64,000 nt of DNA from NCBI GenBank assembly GCA_004431415.1, contig QPMI01000203.1:62001-126000 (forward strand), written 5' to 3'. Positions 23,130 through 32,381 of the stretch are shown in pieces. The DNA comes from Cyanophora paradoxa. Its lineage: Eukaryota; Glaucocystophyceae; Cyanophorales; Cyanophoraceae. The notes below the pieces were generated by a model that saw only the letters and a program-made list of their open reading frames with translations, had not been told where the DNA came from and did not search any database. How positions within the stretch are numbered: the stretch's first letter is position 1; each line of letters begins with the position of its first letter. Both the position numbers and the translations under genes were made by a program.

Positions 23130-23689
23130 TGCCCAGAACATTCATATCATGCATATGTGTAAATTTGCTCAGAACTTCGGAAAAGCCTGTAGCTTCATTT
23201 GGGGGGGCGCTAGCGCTACGTATACGTATACCCCGCCCGCGGCCGGCTGGCGCCCCTCGTTGAGCTTGCTTGCTCTCTCTCTCTCTCGTAGAGGGTGCGG
23301 CCCCATTCGGACCCAGGATTAGGTCACATCAGATAACCGGTACAGAGGCCCTGCACGCAGCCCAGCGCTAGCTGCAGCTCGAGGCCTATAGCTAGGCCCT
23401 GCTGAGGCCCCTCCGATTCGGAGAGACATCGCAGTTGATCACGATCCGATAATCCGATGATCGCGGCGGGTACCAGCAATTGTCTATTATAGCAAGTACC
23501 AGCCACGGGGTACCGGTTGATTAAAATTTAAGTAGTTTCGAGCAAGTGCAAAATCAAATTTTATCGTCAGGCTACTGTCCGATGGTCGAAATCCGATGAT
23601 CAAAACCCAAGATTAAAGTACAGCTGCAGTGCGTTTTGAGCGCTGTGCAGTGGCTGCGATCTTCATAATGTCACTCCTAGATGAAAACA
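23130..23689. other. Intergenic with simple repeats
   Basis: It contains GCTACGTATACGTATACC (about 23215), a (CT)8-like run (23273-23288) and several GGTACC palindromes (about 23468-23515). No gene is recognised. Confidence 0.5.
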
Positions 23690-25800
23690 TCTTTGTTTTC
23701 AACGAGGAGATTCTTCAGCTTGTCAGCCAAGACTCCGGCCTTCTTTGATGTGTGCAGGTGCTTGATTTTGGTACCGAACGCCTGCTGCAAAGATTGAGAC
23801 CTGCTTGCTCGTGCATCAGAGCATGTTTCGCAATGTGTGGATAAGAAAGAAAGCAAACCGCGGGGTCTTTTCTGCATGAGCTGAATCTCCCTCAGTGCCC
23901 TTCTCGATGGCTGGAGAGGACACCCAAGTAAAAACGCAACCCCTACCCATATAAATGAGTCGGTGAGGCACCTTTTTCGATCACGGATTCAACTGGGGTC
24001 TCTACTGGAAGGATGGGTGCAACATCAATTGCTTGACTGGAACTTGCTGGAGTGGGGTCCAAAACAAGAGCGGGTGTCTCCTCCTCTTCGAAAAGAACAT
24101 CATTTCGGCGTGCAGAGGAGGTCAGACAGGTCAAACACGAACTGAGTGGTGGAAGGTGGAATCCGTTTAACTCACTGAGCGCCTCTCCCAAATCATACGA
24201 CCAAAGAATGCGGAAAACTGCGGAATAAATCGTACGAAATGCATGAATTCGGTGCGCAAACACTTGCACCTGCATTCTCTGCGAGCAACCGCAAGGTGCG
24301 ATCGAGATTGAGTTCCTCTGCGGCAGATGCAGATGCAGCTCCACCACTTGAGCCCGGCTTAGAATCCGCGATCGCTGTCCTTATCGATCGCTCTAATGCA
24401 AGTCTGTTCCGCTTGATGTGCATCTGCAATTTCTCGATATAGCTGCCAGACACGAATCAGAATGTCAGAGTGAGCAGAATATCCAGAAAAGCCAACCTCT
24501 CGAGGTCATCCTTGCCTTTGGCAAGCAAGTCAACACGCTTCTTAAGCTGCAAGTTTTCTCTGGGCGAAGCCAAGTCAGAGCTGCTCCTTTGAAAGAATCG
24601 GAGATACGAACAAGTGATAAGCCAGGCAAGTGATATCGTCGCCAGATTGTCGAATGCCATTTGATGATGCTTGCGCAACAAAGCTGATTGATCGGGTAAG
24701 CTGGAGAATCCGATCCTTGGAAATTTCCAGTTCTGCACGTGTTGACTCCAGCTGTGTCTGTATGCGAGTCAGATTGCATTTCGAATACGATAGAAAACAA
24801 ATGATCACTTCCAACTGCTTGCGTGCTGCAGACTCTGCTGAGAGCTTCTTGAGGGCAGTTGCATACTTCTCTGCGAGGACATGTCGTTAAAGCACTGGGG
24901 GAAAAGACCCCACCATTGCATATGCTGCAGACCCCCTTGAAGCTGCATCATCTTCTTCAGCTTGTCTGCTTCCACTGATGACGATGAGCTTGAATGAACT
25001 TGCAGCTCGCGGAGCCGATTCAAATCGGCCCGCACAGCTCCAAGCTCTTCCCGAAGACGCTCATTTGTTGCTCTGGCCTCTTCAAGATCGTCCAGTGCCC
25101 GCGAATATTTCTCGTTAGCAACTCGCAGTTCAATCTGCAGTCTAGATTAGAAGAGACCAAACGGTGCGAGGCAAAGTTCGAGACACCTCCTTGGCGCGTA
25201 ATTGTTGGTTTGATATGATCTCGTTCAAGACTTCTCGCTGGCTTCGTGCGCTTTCTATCTCGCTCTCCGAATCCGCCTTGTCCTCTGCCCTGTACGTGAC
25301 AGATTCCTGCGGACAGCTGGTCATGAAAAGCAGGCTGCACTGAAACCGTCAAGCACACTTTTCGCTCCGCCCGGGTCGGAGCCGACGCAGCCCTCGCCGC
25401 GGAGCTTGATCCACGCGTGCACAGTCTATCGGCGGCCTTCTCACTCGCGGTGCCAAGCTCCTCGAAGAGGGACATCGCCTCGTCCATGGTCTCGCAGCGC
25501 TTAAGGTAGTACGCTAAGAGCTGCTCGGCGCTCGAGTGAGACAGGCCGCGGGCACGTTGCACCTAGCGCACCGTCCTGCGCTCCGTCTCGAGGTCCGTGT
25601 AAGAGGAAATTCCTTCAGCGTCGGCAAGGCGTTGCAGCTGCTTCCGAAAGTCCTCCTCCCAATCGAACCTCGAAAGGAGATTGGACCCGTCACCCAGCTT
25701 AGAGCCGCAGCACGCGATGCGATACATCGGCGCCAGAGCGCGCAGAGCACGCTGCGGCGCTTCGGCAAGAGCACCGAGGGACTTCAACGCCATCCTGTGG
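23690..25800 (-). CDS. Coiled-coil protein of unknown function
   Basis: The likely start is [20 protein letters not shown] at about 25792. The next exon encodes [20 protein letters not shown] followed by [14 protein letters not shown]. Further exons give strong heptad repeats: [50 protein letters not shown] and [21 protein letters not shown] Ser/Ala-rich segment with [15 protein letters not shown] follows, and the end is [15 protein letters not shown] near 23690. Introns here are longer and more AT-rich than in neighbouring genes. It looks like a Golgi, centrosome or tether-type coiled-coil scaffold, but no family was recognised. Its 5' end lies against the orphan SMU1 exons. Confidence 0.6.
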
Positions 25801-25882
25801 AGGTCTGGGACTAGTGTTTTTTGGTAGCCCAGTGTTTTCGGATGCACCATTTGGTCTCGTCACTCACTCAACATATTCACAG

Positions 25883-26394
25883 TTTGGAAAGAAAAATCAT
25901 CCGGAAACTGCAAGATTCTCCCCAGATGGTCAGTACCTCGTGTCGGGCAGTGTCGATGGCTTTGTGGAGGTCTGGGACTACGAGACTGGAAAGCTGCGCA
26001 AGGACTTAAAGTACCAAGCGCAGGTTCATCTATCGATACAGTTGGCTTTGCCCAGTTTTTGACAGTTTTTCGACAGGACGAATTTATGATGCATGAGGAG
26101 GCTGTTCTCTGTCTAACATTCAGCCGTGACAGTGAATTGCTTGCATCTGGTTGCCAAGCAGGCAAAATCAAGGTAAGCCCCAGCCCGCTTTCTGCTTCTC
26201 ACGGACTCATCTGTGTTCTTTGGGTGTCAGGTTTGGACGTAGGCATCGGTCTCCCTCGGGTGTCAGGTTTGGAGGATTCGCACAGGCCAGTGTATGCGGC
26301 GCTTTGAAAAAGCTCACTCTCAAGGGGTCACATGCCTGGCTTTCACACGTGATAGCACACAATTGCTCAGTGGGTCTTTTGACTCCACTCTCAG
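25883..26394 (+). pseudogene. SMU1: Orphan SMU1 (WD40 splicing factor) exon cluster, gene fragment
   Basis: Three exons (25883-26023, 26077-26172, 26267-26394) encode the start of the SMU1 beta-propeller. They read [60 protein letters not shown] and [20 protein letters not shown], with splice sites and frames intact. The N-terminal LisH/CTLH exons are absent upstream, where the divergent coiled-coil gene starts at once. The remaining WD repeats are absent downstream, where repeat A begins at 26435. The fragment is therefore either a truncated duplicate or a gene split by rearrangement. The last intron carries two acceptor-like copies of GGGTGTCAGGTTTGGA (26222-26237 and 26258-26273). Confidence 0.82.
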
Positions 26395-26929
26395 GTATCA
26401 TATTGTCATATTCTCATTGATATGCAGCAGCTCGGTGCACATTGATAACACTGGCATACTAGCCGCGGACAACGCAGGCTAGAAGCGGCGGTGCTAACTA
26501 CGGGGGCGAGAAGCCGCGGACGACGCAGGCAGGGCCCTCTGAAGGGGGGCGTGCAACTTCCCCCTGGGGTTCCTACAAACTACGATGGGGACGAGGGGGG
26601 GGGGCCTGCCGCCGCGTCGACGTCGGGGCCCGCAGGCGACGACGGAGGAGCTAGGCCCAGGGAGGAAGCGACGCCAGGGGCAAGCTCGGCGTCATCCACA
26701 TCAATGATGACTTGGGGAGAGCCTGCATCATCGATAGCAGAATCGAAAACGGAGCCCGGTGCCGGGGCGCCGGCGCCGGTCGCCGCCGGGGCATGCGCAG
26801 CTGCAGCCGGTGCAGGAGAGGGGAGCGGCCCGAGCGGGGCGAGCCGCACGGGCTTCATCCTCCGCCCCGCGTCCACGCCGGAGAAGAAGCGCAGGGCGAT
26901 GTTCCTGCGGAAAGAAGCATATTAGAGGG
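26395..26929. other. Intergenic with repeat A copy 2 and an Ala/Pro-rich open stretch
   Basis: Repeat A occupies 26435-26551. The segment 26580-26876 (-) is open for 98 codons with acidic and Ala/Pro-rich content (SAIDDAGSPQVIIDVDDAEL). It could be an exon of an unrecognised gene, but no start, splice partner or homologue is evident. Confidence 0.4.
26435..26551 (+). repeat. Dispersed repeat A, copy 2
   Basis: It matches 7675-7830 in the same orientation over GATAACACTGGCATACTAG, GCCGCGGAC, CTAGAAGCGGCGGTGCTA and AGGGCCCTCTGAAGGGGGGC. It begins 41 bp after the last SMU1 exon, so it sits at the truncation point of that gene. Confidence 0.7.
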
Positions 26930-27600
26930 GCCGCCGGGCCAAGTATCGTGGGAATCGCTATCAGCTATGATTACGATCGTAACTACGGCCCAGAATTACG
27001 ATCGGACTCTAGGGGCCAAGTACCGCGGGGCCAGGTGAGCTATGATTACGATCGTAACTACGGCCCAGAATTACGATCGGACTCTAGGGGCCAAGTACCA
27101 CGGGGCCAGGTGAGCTATGATTACGATCGTAACTACGGCCCAGAATTACGATCGGACTCTAGGGGCCAAGTACCGCGGGGCCAGGTGAGCTATGATTACG
27201 ATCGTAACTACGGCCCAGAATTACGATCGGACTCTAGGGGCCAAGTACCGCGGGGCCAGGTGAGCTATGATTACGATCGTAACTACGGCCCAGAATTACG
27301 ATCGGACTCTAGGGGCCAAGTACCGCGGGGCCAGGTGAGCTATGATTACGATCGTAACTACGGCCCAGAATTACGATCGGACTCTAGGGGCCAAGTACCG
27401 CGGGGCCAGGTGAGCTATGATTACGATCGTAACTACGGCCCAGAATTACGATCGGACTCTAGGGGCCAAGTACCGCGGGGCCAGGTGAGCTATGATTACG
27501 ACTACGGCCCAGAATTACGATCGGACTCTAGGGGCCAAGTACCGCGGGGCCAGGTGAGCTACGGCCCAGAATTACGATCGGAACTCAGGGGTTTGGCGAT
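26930..27600. repeat. 75-bp minisatellite array, about 8.5 units
   Basis: Units start at AGCTATGATTACG at 26963, 27038, 27113, 27188, 27263, 27338, 27413 and 27488, with a partial ninth at 27555. The period is 75 bp, so every unit stays in the same frame. The middle units are almost identical (one TACCACGG variant for TACCGCGG), the eighth has lost an 8-bp GATCGTAA segment and the first is degenerate. Each unit contains GAATTACGATCGGACTC and GGCCAAGTACCGCGGGGCCA. The array ends right at the stop codon of the Fanzor gene, read on the minus strand. Confidence 0.95.
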
Positions 27601-27603
27601 CGA

Positions 27604-30600
27604 CTACGCTACGATCGGGGGCTGGCATTGCACGGACCGGGCGGCGTTGAAGTCCCTGTCCATCTTGGCGCCGCAGCGGGGGCAGTCGAAGGTCTCGCTC
27701 GCGCCGATGTCCGAGTGGATGTACGTGCAGCGCCCGCACGTCTTGGTGGTGTAGTGCTCCAGCACGAGGAGGACCGTGCACTCCGGGCGGTGCAGGGCGG
27801 CCTGCTGCAGGATGCAGCGGAACCTGCGCAGTGGATCACGACCAGGACGGGACGGACGGACGGACGCCTTCGAACGGCGGGCGGCAGCGGGCAGCACTCA
27901 CTCGTAGTGGCGGCAGGAGAGAAGCTGCCGCGCGCCGGACGGCCCGAGGACGCGCCCCTTGCGCCGGACCTAGAGACAGAAGCATCAGAGAGGGCGGCGG
28001 CAGGCCCACCGGGAGGACAGCGGACCATCTCGCTCGTGCGGAACTCCGGGATGAAGACGTAGTCGAAGTTCTCCACGAGGAAACTGAAGCGGAAACGGGG
28101 GACGGTCGCAGCGAATTTTGAGGCCCACAGAGCCGCCCGCACCGGGCGATGAGGCGGAGGGTCTCCGTGCCCACGTTGCGCTCGTGCTCGTAGCCCCGGA
28201 GCACCTTCTTCCGGAGCCGGTGCAGGGTACGGGAGGAGACTGCGCGAGAGGAAAGGCCGTCGCGTCAGACGGGGCGGGGGGAGGATCGGGGAGGGCACGG
28301 CGGGGGGCGGGAGCACGGTGGCCGCCAGCAGGCTCGGCGGGAACGGCCTGCTCCGACTTGGCGAGGAGCTCCGCCAGCCTCTTCAGCACCCGCTCGCGCG
28401 CGTGCGACAGACCGCGCCCGAGCTGCGAACCCCGGGCCCCCGCGGTCAGCGGGGGAGGCAGGCGGGGACCTCGAGCCCCGCACCTCGATGACGCGCCCGT
28501 CGGAGCACATGCCGACGAGCATCTTCCGCGAACCGGGGTCGAGGGCGATCCAGGACCTGGCGCGCCGCTCGCCGAAGGCCCTGCGGAGCTCGATCCAGGC
28601 CGCCACGAGATCCTTCAAGAGCTCCCTCTCGGCGTCGCTCAGCGCGCCGCCCGGCCGCCGGCGGCCCTCGACGGCGTCGTCGGGGGGGGCGCCCGCCGGG
28701 TCCCGGGGCATCCCGCGGCACGACGGGCCGGCCCACCAGGGCGAGCGCCAGGTCGCGGGCACGACCTGGCCCTCCACCTCCATGGTCTTCGCCGCCCGTG
28801 CCTTGGCCATCTCGACCGGATGGCAGAACCTGCGCGCGAGGCGCCGGTGAGCCGGTGCCAGGGGGCGGGGCGCGGCAGGGGCGGGGGCTCTCGGTGCGCC
28901 AGACGCTGCCGTTGGGCTTGAGGACGAGGCGCGAGTCGTGGTCGATCGCGGAAGGAATGGCGCCGTCGTGCGTGGGCAGGCGCCTGAGGAACTCCCAGTG
29001 GCGCTTCCCGTAGTCGTCCTTGCGGACGACGACGGAGCACTGCCGCCCCCGGAGGTGGCGCCCTCTGCGCAGCGCGCAAAAGGGGCGGTCGGTCAGACCG
29101 GCGAGGCCCGCGTTTGAACTCGCATCGTTTAAACAATTATAATAAGGAGCGGGGCAATTTCACACATCGGATTAGATTACTATTATCTTTCCCGTTCCGG
29201 GGGTGAGAACGGCGCACTTGAGTGTCCTGAGCGGCTTGCCCCGCTCGACCTGCGCGCTCGCAGCCGCCAGCGCGTCGTGCGTCGCCGTCTCCAGCGAGTG
29301 GGCGAGGGCCTCCTCGAGGAAGCCCCGCTCCTCGGCGCCGAGCTCGCTGAGCATGGCCTCGCGCGCCCAGACGATGAGGTCGTAGTGCTTGACGCCCGGC
29401 TCGACCGCCCCCTTCATCGCGAAGGCCCGGCGCAGCAGCGCACGCGCCTCGTCCTGGCCGAGGCTGCGGACAATCTGCACGGGGAGTGAGCGAGTTGAAC
29501 TAGATCCCGATTATTACGATCAGAATGACGCCCAGAGTTAGAGTTTGCGAATCAGAATATTCCTAGTACTTAGCAAGGGGTTATCTGGCGGCTGCAAGGG
29601 GTTATCTGCAAGGCCGGCGTTCGTAGCAAGGGCTGCGGGGGCCGCACCCACTCGTTGAGCTTGATGAGGCCGACGCCGGCGTTGTAGACGATGTTGCACG
29701 CGACGACCTCCCGCCAGATCCGGTCCTTCGTCTCTCCCTTGAGGCAGCCGCGCCTGAGGACATAGGCGACCGTCGCGAGGCGGGCCTCCGCGTCCGCATC
29801 CTCCGAATTCTTCTTCTTCTTCTTCTTCTTCTTCTTCTTCTTCTCCCCCTTCTTCTTGCCGCCCGACTCCTCCTCCTCCCGCCGCCTCGCCTCCTCCAGC
29901 GCGTCCTCGCTGGCCACTGGGAAAGTGGCGAGAGTCGGGAAGGGGGCGGTCGACGACGCGGGGGCGCCGCAGCGGGGCGAGCGCACGGCACTCGTCGATG
30001 CGGCCCGCGAGCCCGTCCCAGCCGGGCCTGGGGCCCGAGCTCGGCTTCCAGACGGCGACGCCGTGCCGCGCCCCGTCGCCGAAGAGGCGCCCCTCGGAGA
30101 AGGGGTTCCAGAAGCGGCTCCAGTCGTCGGCATTCTCCACCTTCACCTCCTGCATCACGCTCTTCTCGGGGAGGACAATCTGCGGGAGAGGTGAGGAAAT
30201 CGGAGGGGCGGCGTCGCGGACCAAGCCCCTGGTGGGCGCACGGCATTCGAGATTTCCATCAATCTCGTGTCGCTGTCGTGGAAGAACTCGAGGGCGGGCT
30301 TTGCGGAGCGCAGCAGCTCCCAGAAGTAGCCCGTGCGCTCCGCCGCCCCCGCGATGAGCGGCTGCACGTCCTCCGGCTTGAAGAGCCTGCGGATCGGGCG
30401 AATCAGGAGGGGGTGCGCGGAAGAGGCCCGGGATCTAGCCCAGTAGGGGAGAAGAAGGGCGCGCGCGAGATCGAGCTCTAGATCCTGACCGGCGGAACTT
30501 GACCCCCGCGCCCCCCCGCGCGCACCGGTTGTACGTCTTCGTCATGTACGTGGCGATGGCCGTCGCGCCCGCGCCCAGGCGGCAGCGGGGGCAGTGCCAG

Positions 30601-31779
30601 TCGCCCCGCCCCTGCCCGCCGCCGCGCCTCAACGAGGCGCGGATGGCTTCGGCGGCCTCCAGCACGGCGCCCTGCCCGCAGGAGGGATCGGCCGCGAGGC
30701 GAAAGAGAGGGAGGGACCAGAGGCCGCACCTCGACGCCCTCGGGGTCGGCGGGGCCGCCGGCCCTCGCCGCCGCGATGGCGCGGCTGCGGAAGCCGATGG
30801 CCGGCCCCGAGGGGGCCAGGAGACCCTTGAAGAAGCGTTCGCCGAGGAAGTCGGAGGGCGGGAAGTTGGTGCGGCCGGCCGCGTCGTCGGGCCCGAGCAC
30901 GGCGACGACCACGCGATCGTGGGCCCGGGCCGCAGAGCGCGGGGAGCCGTAGTCGCCAACGTGCACCTGCGATGGGAGTCGGAAAGGGGCGCGGAGGCCC
31001 GGAGACGGAGGCGCCGCGTTCACCGAGACGCCCAGGAGGTCGATGTCGACGACTGCCTGCCAGGAGTAGACGGGGGACACGTCGGTGTAGCGCTCGACGC
31101 CCACGTACCGCCCCGGGGAGCGGGGCGGCGGCCTGAGCGCGCGCTGCGCCCTGCGCTCCGCCGCGGCCCGCCTCGCCTCGGCCCGATGCTCCGCCGCCTT
31201 CTGCTCCCTCGCATCCCGCAACCGCTGCAGCTCCTGCGCGGCGTCGAGAACTCGCTGCGCCTCCGCCTGGGGGAACCCGGGCCCGGATCAGCGCGGGCGC
31301 GACGGCCCCCGGGCTCCGGCGACCCTGGCACCTTGGCGTCCGCCGGCGGCGACCAGGAGCGGTGGATCTTCTCGATTTCGGGGTCGTCGGCGTAGGCGGA
31401 GAGCGGGAAGTTGGTACGGGCGTCGGGCCCGAACGCGGCGATGAGCACGAGGTCGACGTCCCTGGCCGCGGCGATGCACGATTCCCGCTCCTTGCCGGAC
31501 ACCGGCTGCGCGGCGGGGGAGGTCACGGCCCCGAGGGCAGCCGAGGGGGAGGGAGGGAGGGAGGGCGCGGGGGGGTGGAGACCTCGCCCTGCGGCGGGAC
31601 CGGGACCTTGGCGCGCCAGGCACCCCCGCCGCGGCCGGCGGGCGGCCCCTCGACGTACTCGAAGCTCGCGGAGTTGGGGCATGAGTCCGTGTCGTGGTGG
31701 ACGGCGCCGCACTCCGAGCGCGCGCAGCGGACGAGGTCGCCCCCGCTGAGCGTGCACCGGTACCCGCCGCAGCACCCGC

Positions 31780-31829
<50 letters not shown>

Positions 31830-32231
31830 CCCCGCCCCGCCCCCGCCCCGCCCCGCCGCTGCCGCCGCCGCCGCCCCGGCCCCGGCCCCGGCCCCGGCCC
31901 CGGCCCCGGCCCCGGCCCCGGCCCCGGCCCCGGCCCTTGGGTTCTTCGGTCCGCCCCGCATCGGGTTCGCCGGCCCTGCGCGAGGGCATGAGCCCGGCGA
32001 GGGGGAGGGCGGGAGGCGGCGCCGGCCTGCGCGGCTTCTTGGCGGACGTGCGGGGCCCGTCGCCGCTCGCCTTGCGGGGCCCGTCGCCGCCCGCCTTGCG
32101 CCCGCCGAGCGGCTCCCCCCTGTACGCGCAAGGAAAGAATGAGACCGGGGACGGGGGCGAGAGGAGGGCTGGGACAAGGCGGACAAGGCGTCGAACCGCC
32201 GAGGGTCGATGCTCCACTCGTACCCGCCCAT
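27604..32231 (-). CDS. AP2-domain/Fanzor fusion: eukaryotic TnpB-type RNA-guided nuclease
   Basis: Phase-consistent exons link two AP2/ERF-like domains to a complete Fanzor core. Domain 1 (about 31670-31380) reads SFEYVEGPPAGRGGGAWRAK through FGPDARTNFPLSAY. Domain 2 (about 31110-30850) reads GRYVGVERYTDVSPVYSWQA through VHVGDYGSPRSAARAHDRVV and GRTNFPPSDF. A C-x2-C knuckle (HCPRC, about 30585) precedes the join TKTYNR/LFKPEDV across the intron at about 30520-30400. The nuclease part holds HYDLIVWAREAMLSELGAEE, RQCSVVVRKDDYGKRHWEFL, RuvC-I WIALDPGSRKMLVG (Asp at 28538-28540), RuvC-II YVFIPEFRTSEM (Glu at 28044-28046), a four-Cys zinc ribbon (KTCGRC, CPRCG) and RuvC-III DRDFNAARS (Asp at 27652-27654). 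All catalytic residues are present. A poly-Lys run from (CTT)n lies at about 29845. The N-terminal exon (MGGYEWSIDPRRF) and the (GGGGCC)n region are uncertain. One intron appears to use a GC donor. Confidence 0.88.
31874..31937. repeat. (GGGGCC)n hexanucleotide repeat (GGCCCC on + strand)
   Basis: About eleven tandem hexamers are followed leftwards (31780-31830) by a GGCCCCGCC-type repeat. On the transcribed (minus) strand it reads GGGGCC and could form G-quadruplexes. No AG acceptor lies between it and the zinc-binding/AP2 exon except one near 31738, so it may be translated (Gly-Pro frame) or lie in an intron. Confidence 0.85.
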
Positions 32232-32381
32232 ATTGTCGTACGTTCGCTTCGCCTGCCCCGCGCGTGAGTGGCCGCCCGTCGCGCCGCGCCCCCTCGCCCC
32301 CGCTCACCTCATCCTCGCCCGAGCCCGATCCATTCGCTCCTCGCTCGAATCCGCCCGGCCTGCCACGCCACGTTACGAAGG

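Noticed and set aside
26930-27600. CRISPR array.
   Set aside because: The whole 75-bp unit repeats without unique spacers, and the genome is eukaryotic.
26759-27754. A 331-codon open frame through the minisatellite.
   Set aside because: It is open only because the repeat period is 75 bp; it has no homologue, and its ends run into the antisense of the Fanzor gene.
27604-28600. Prokaryotic IS605-type transposon with TnpB.
   Set aside because: The gene has many spliceosomal introns and eukaryotic Fanzor features; no TnpA or IS ends are seen.
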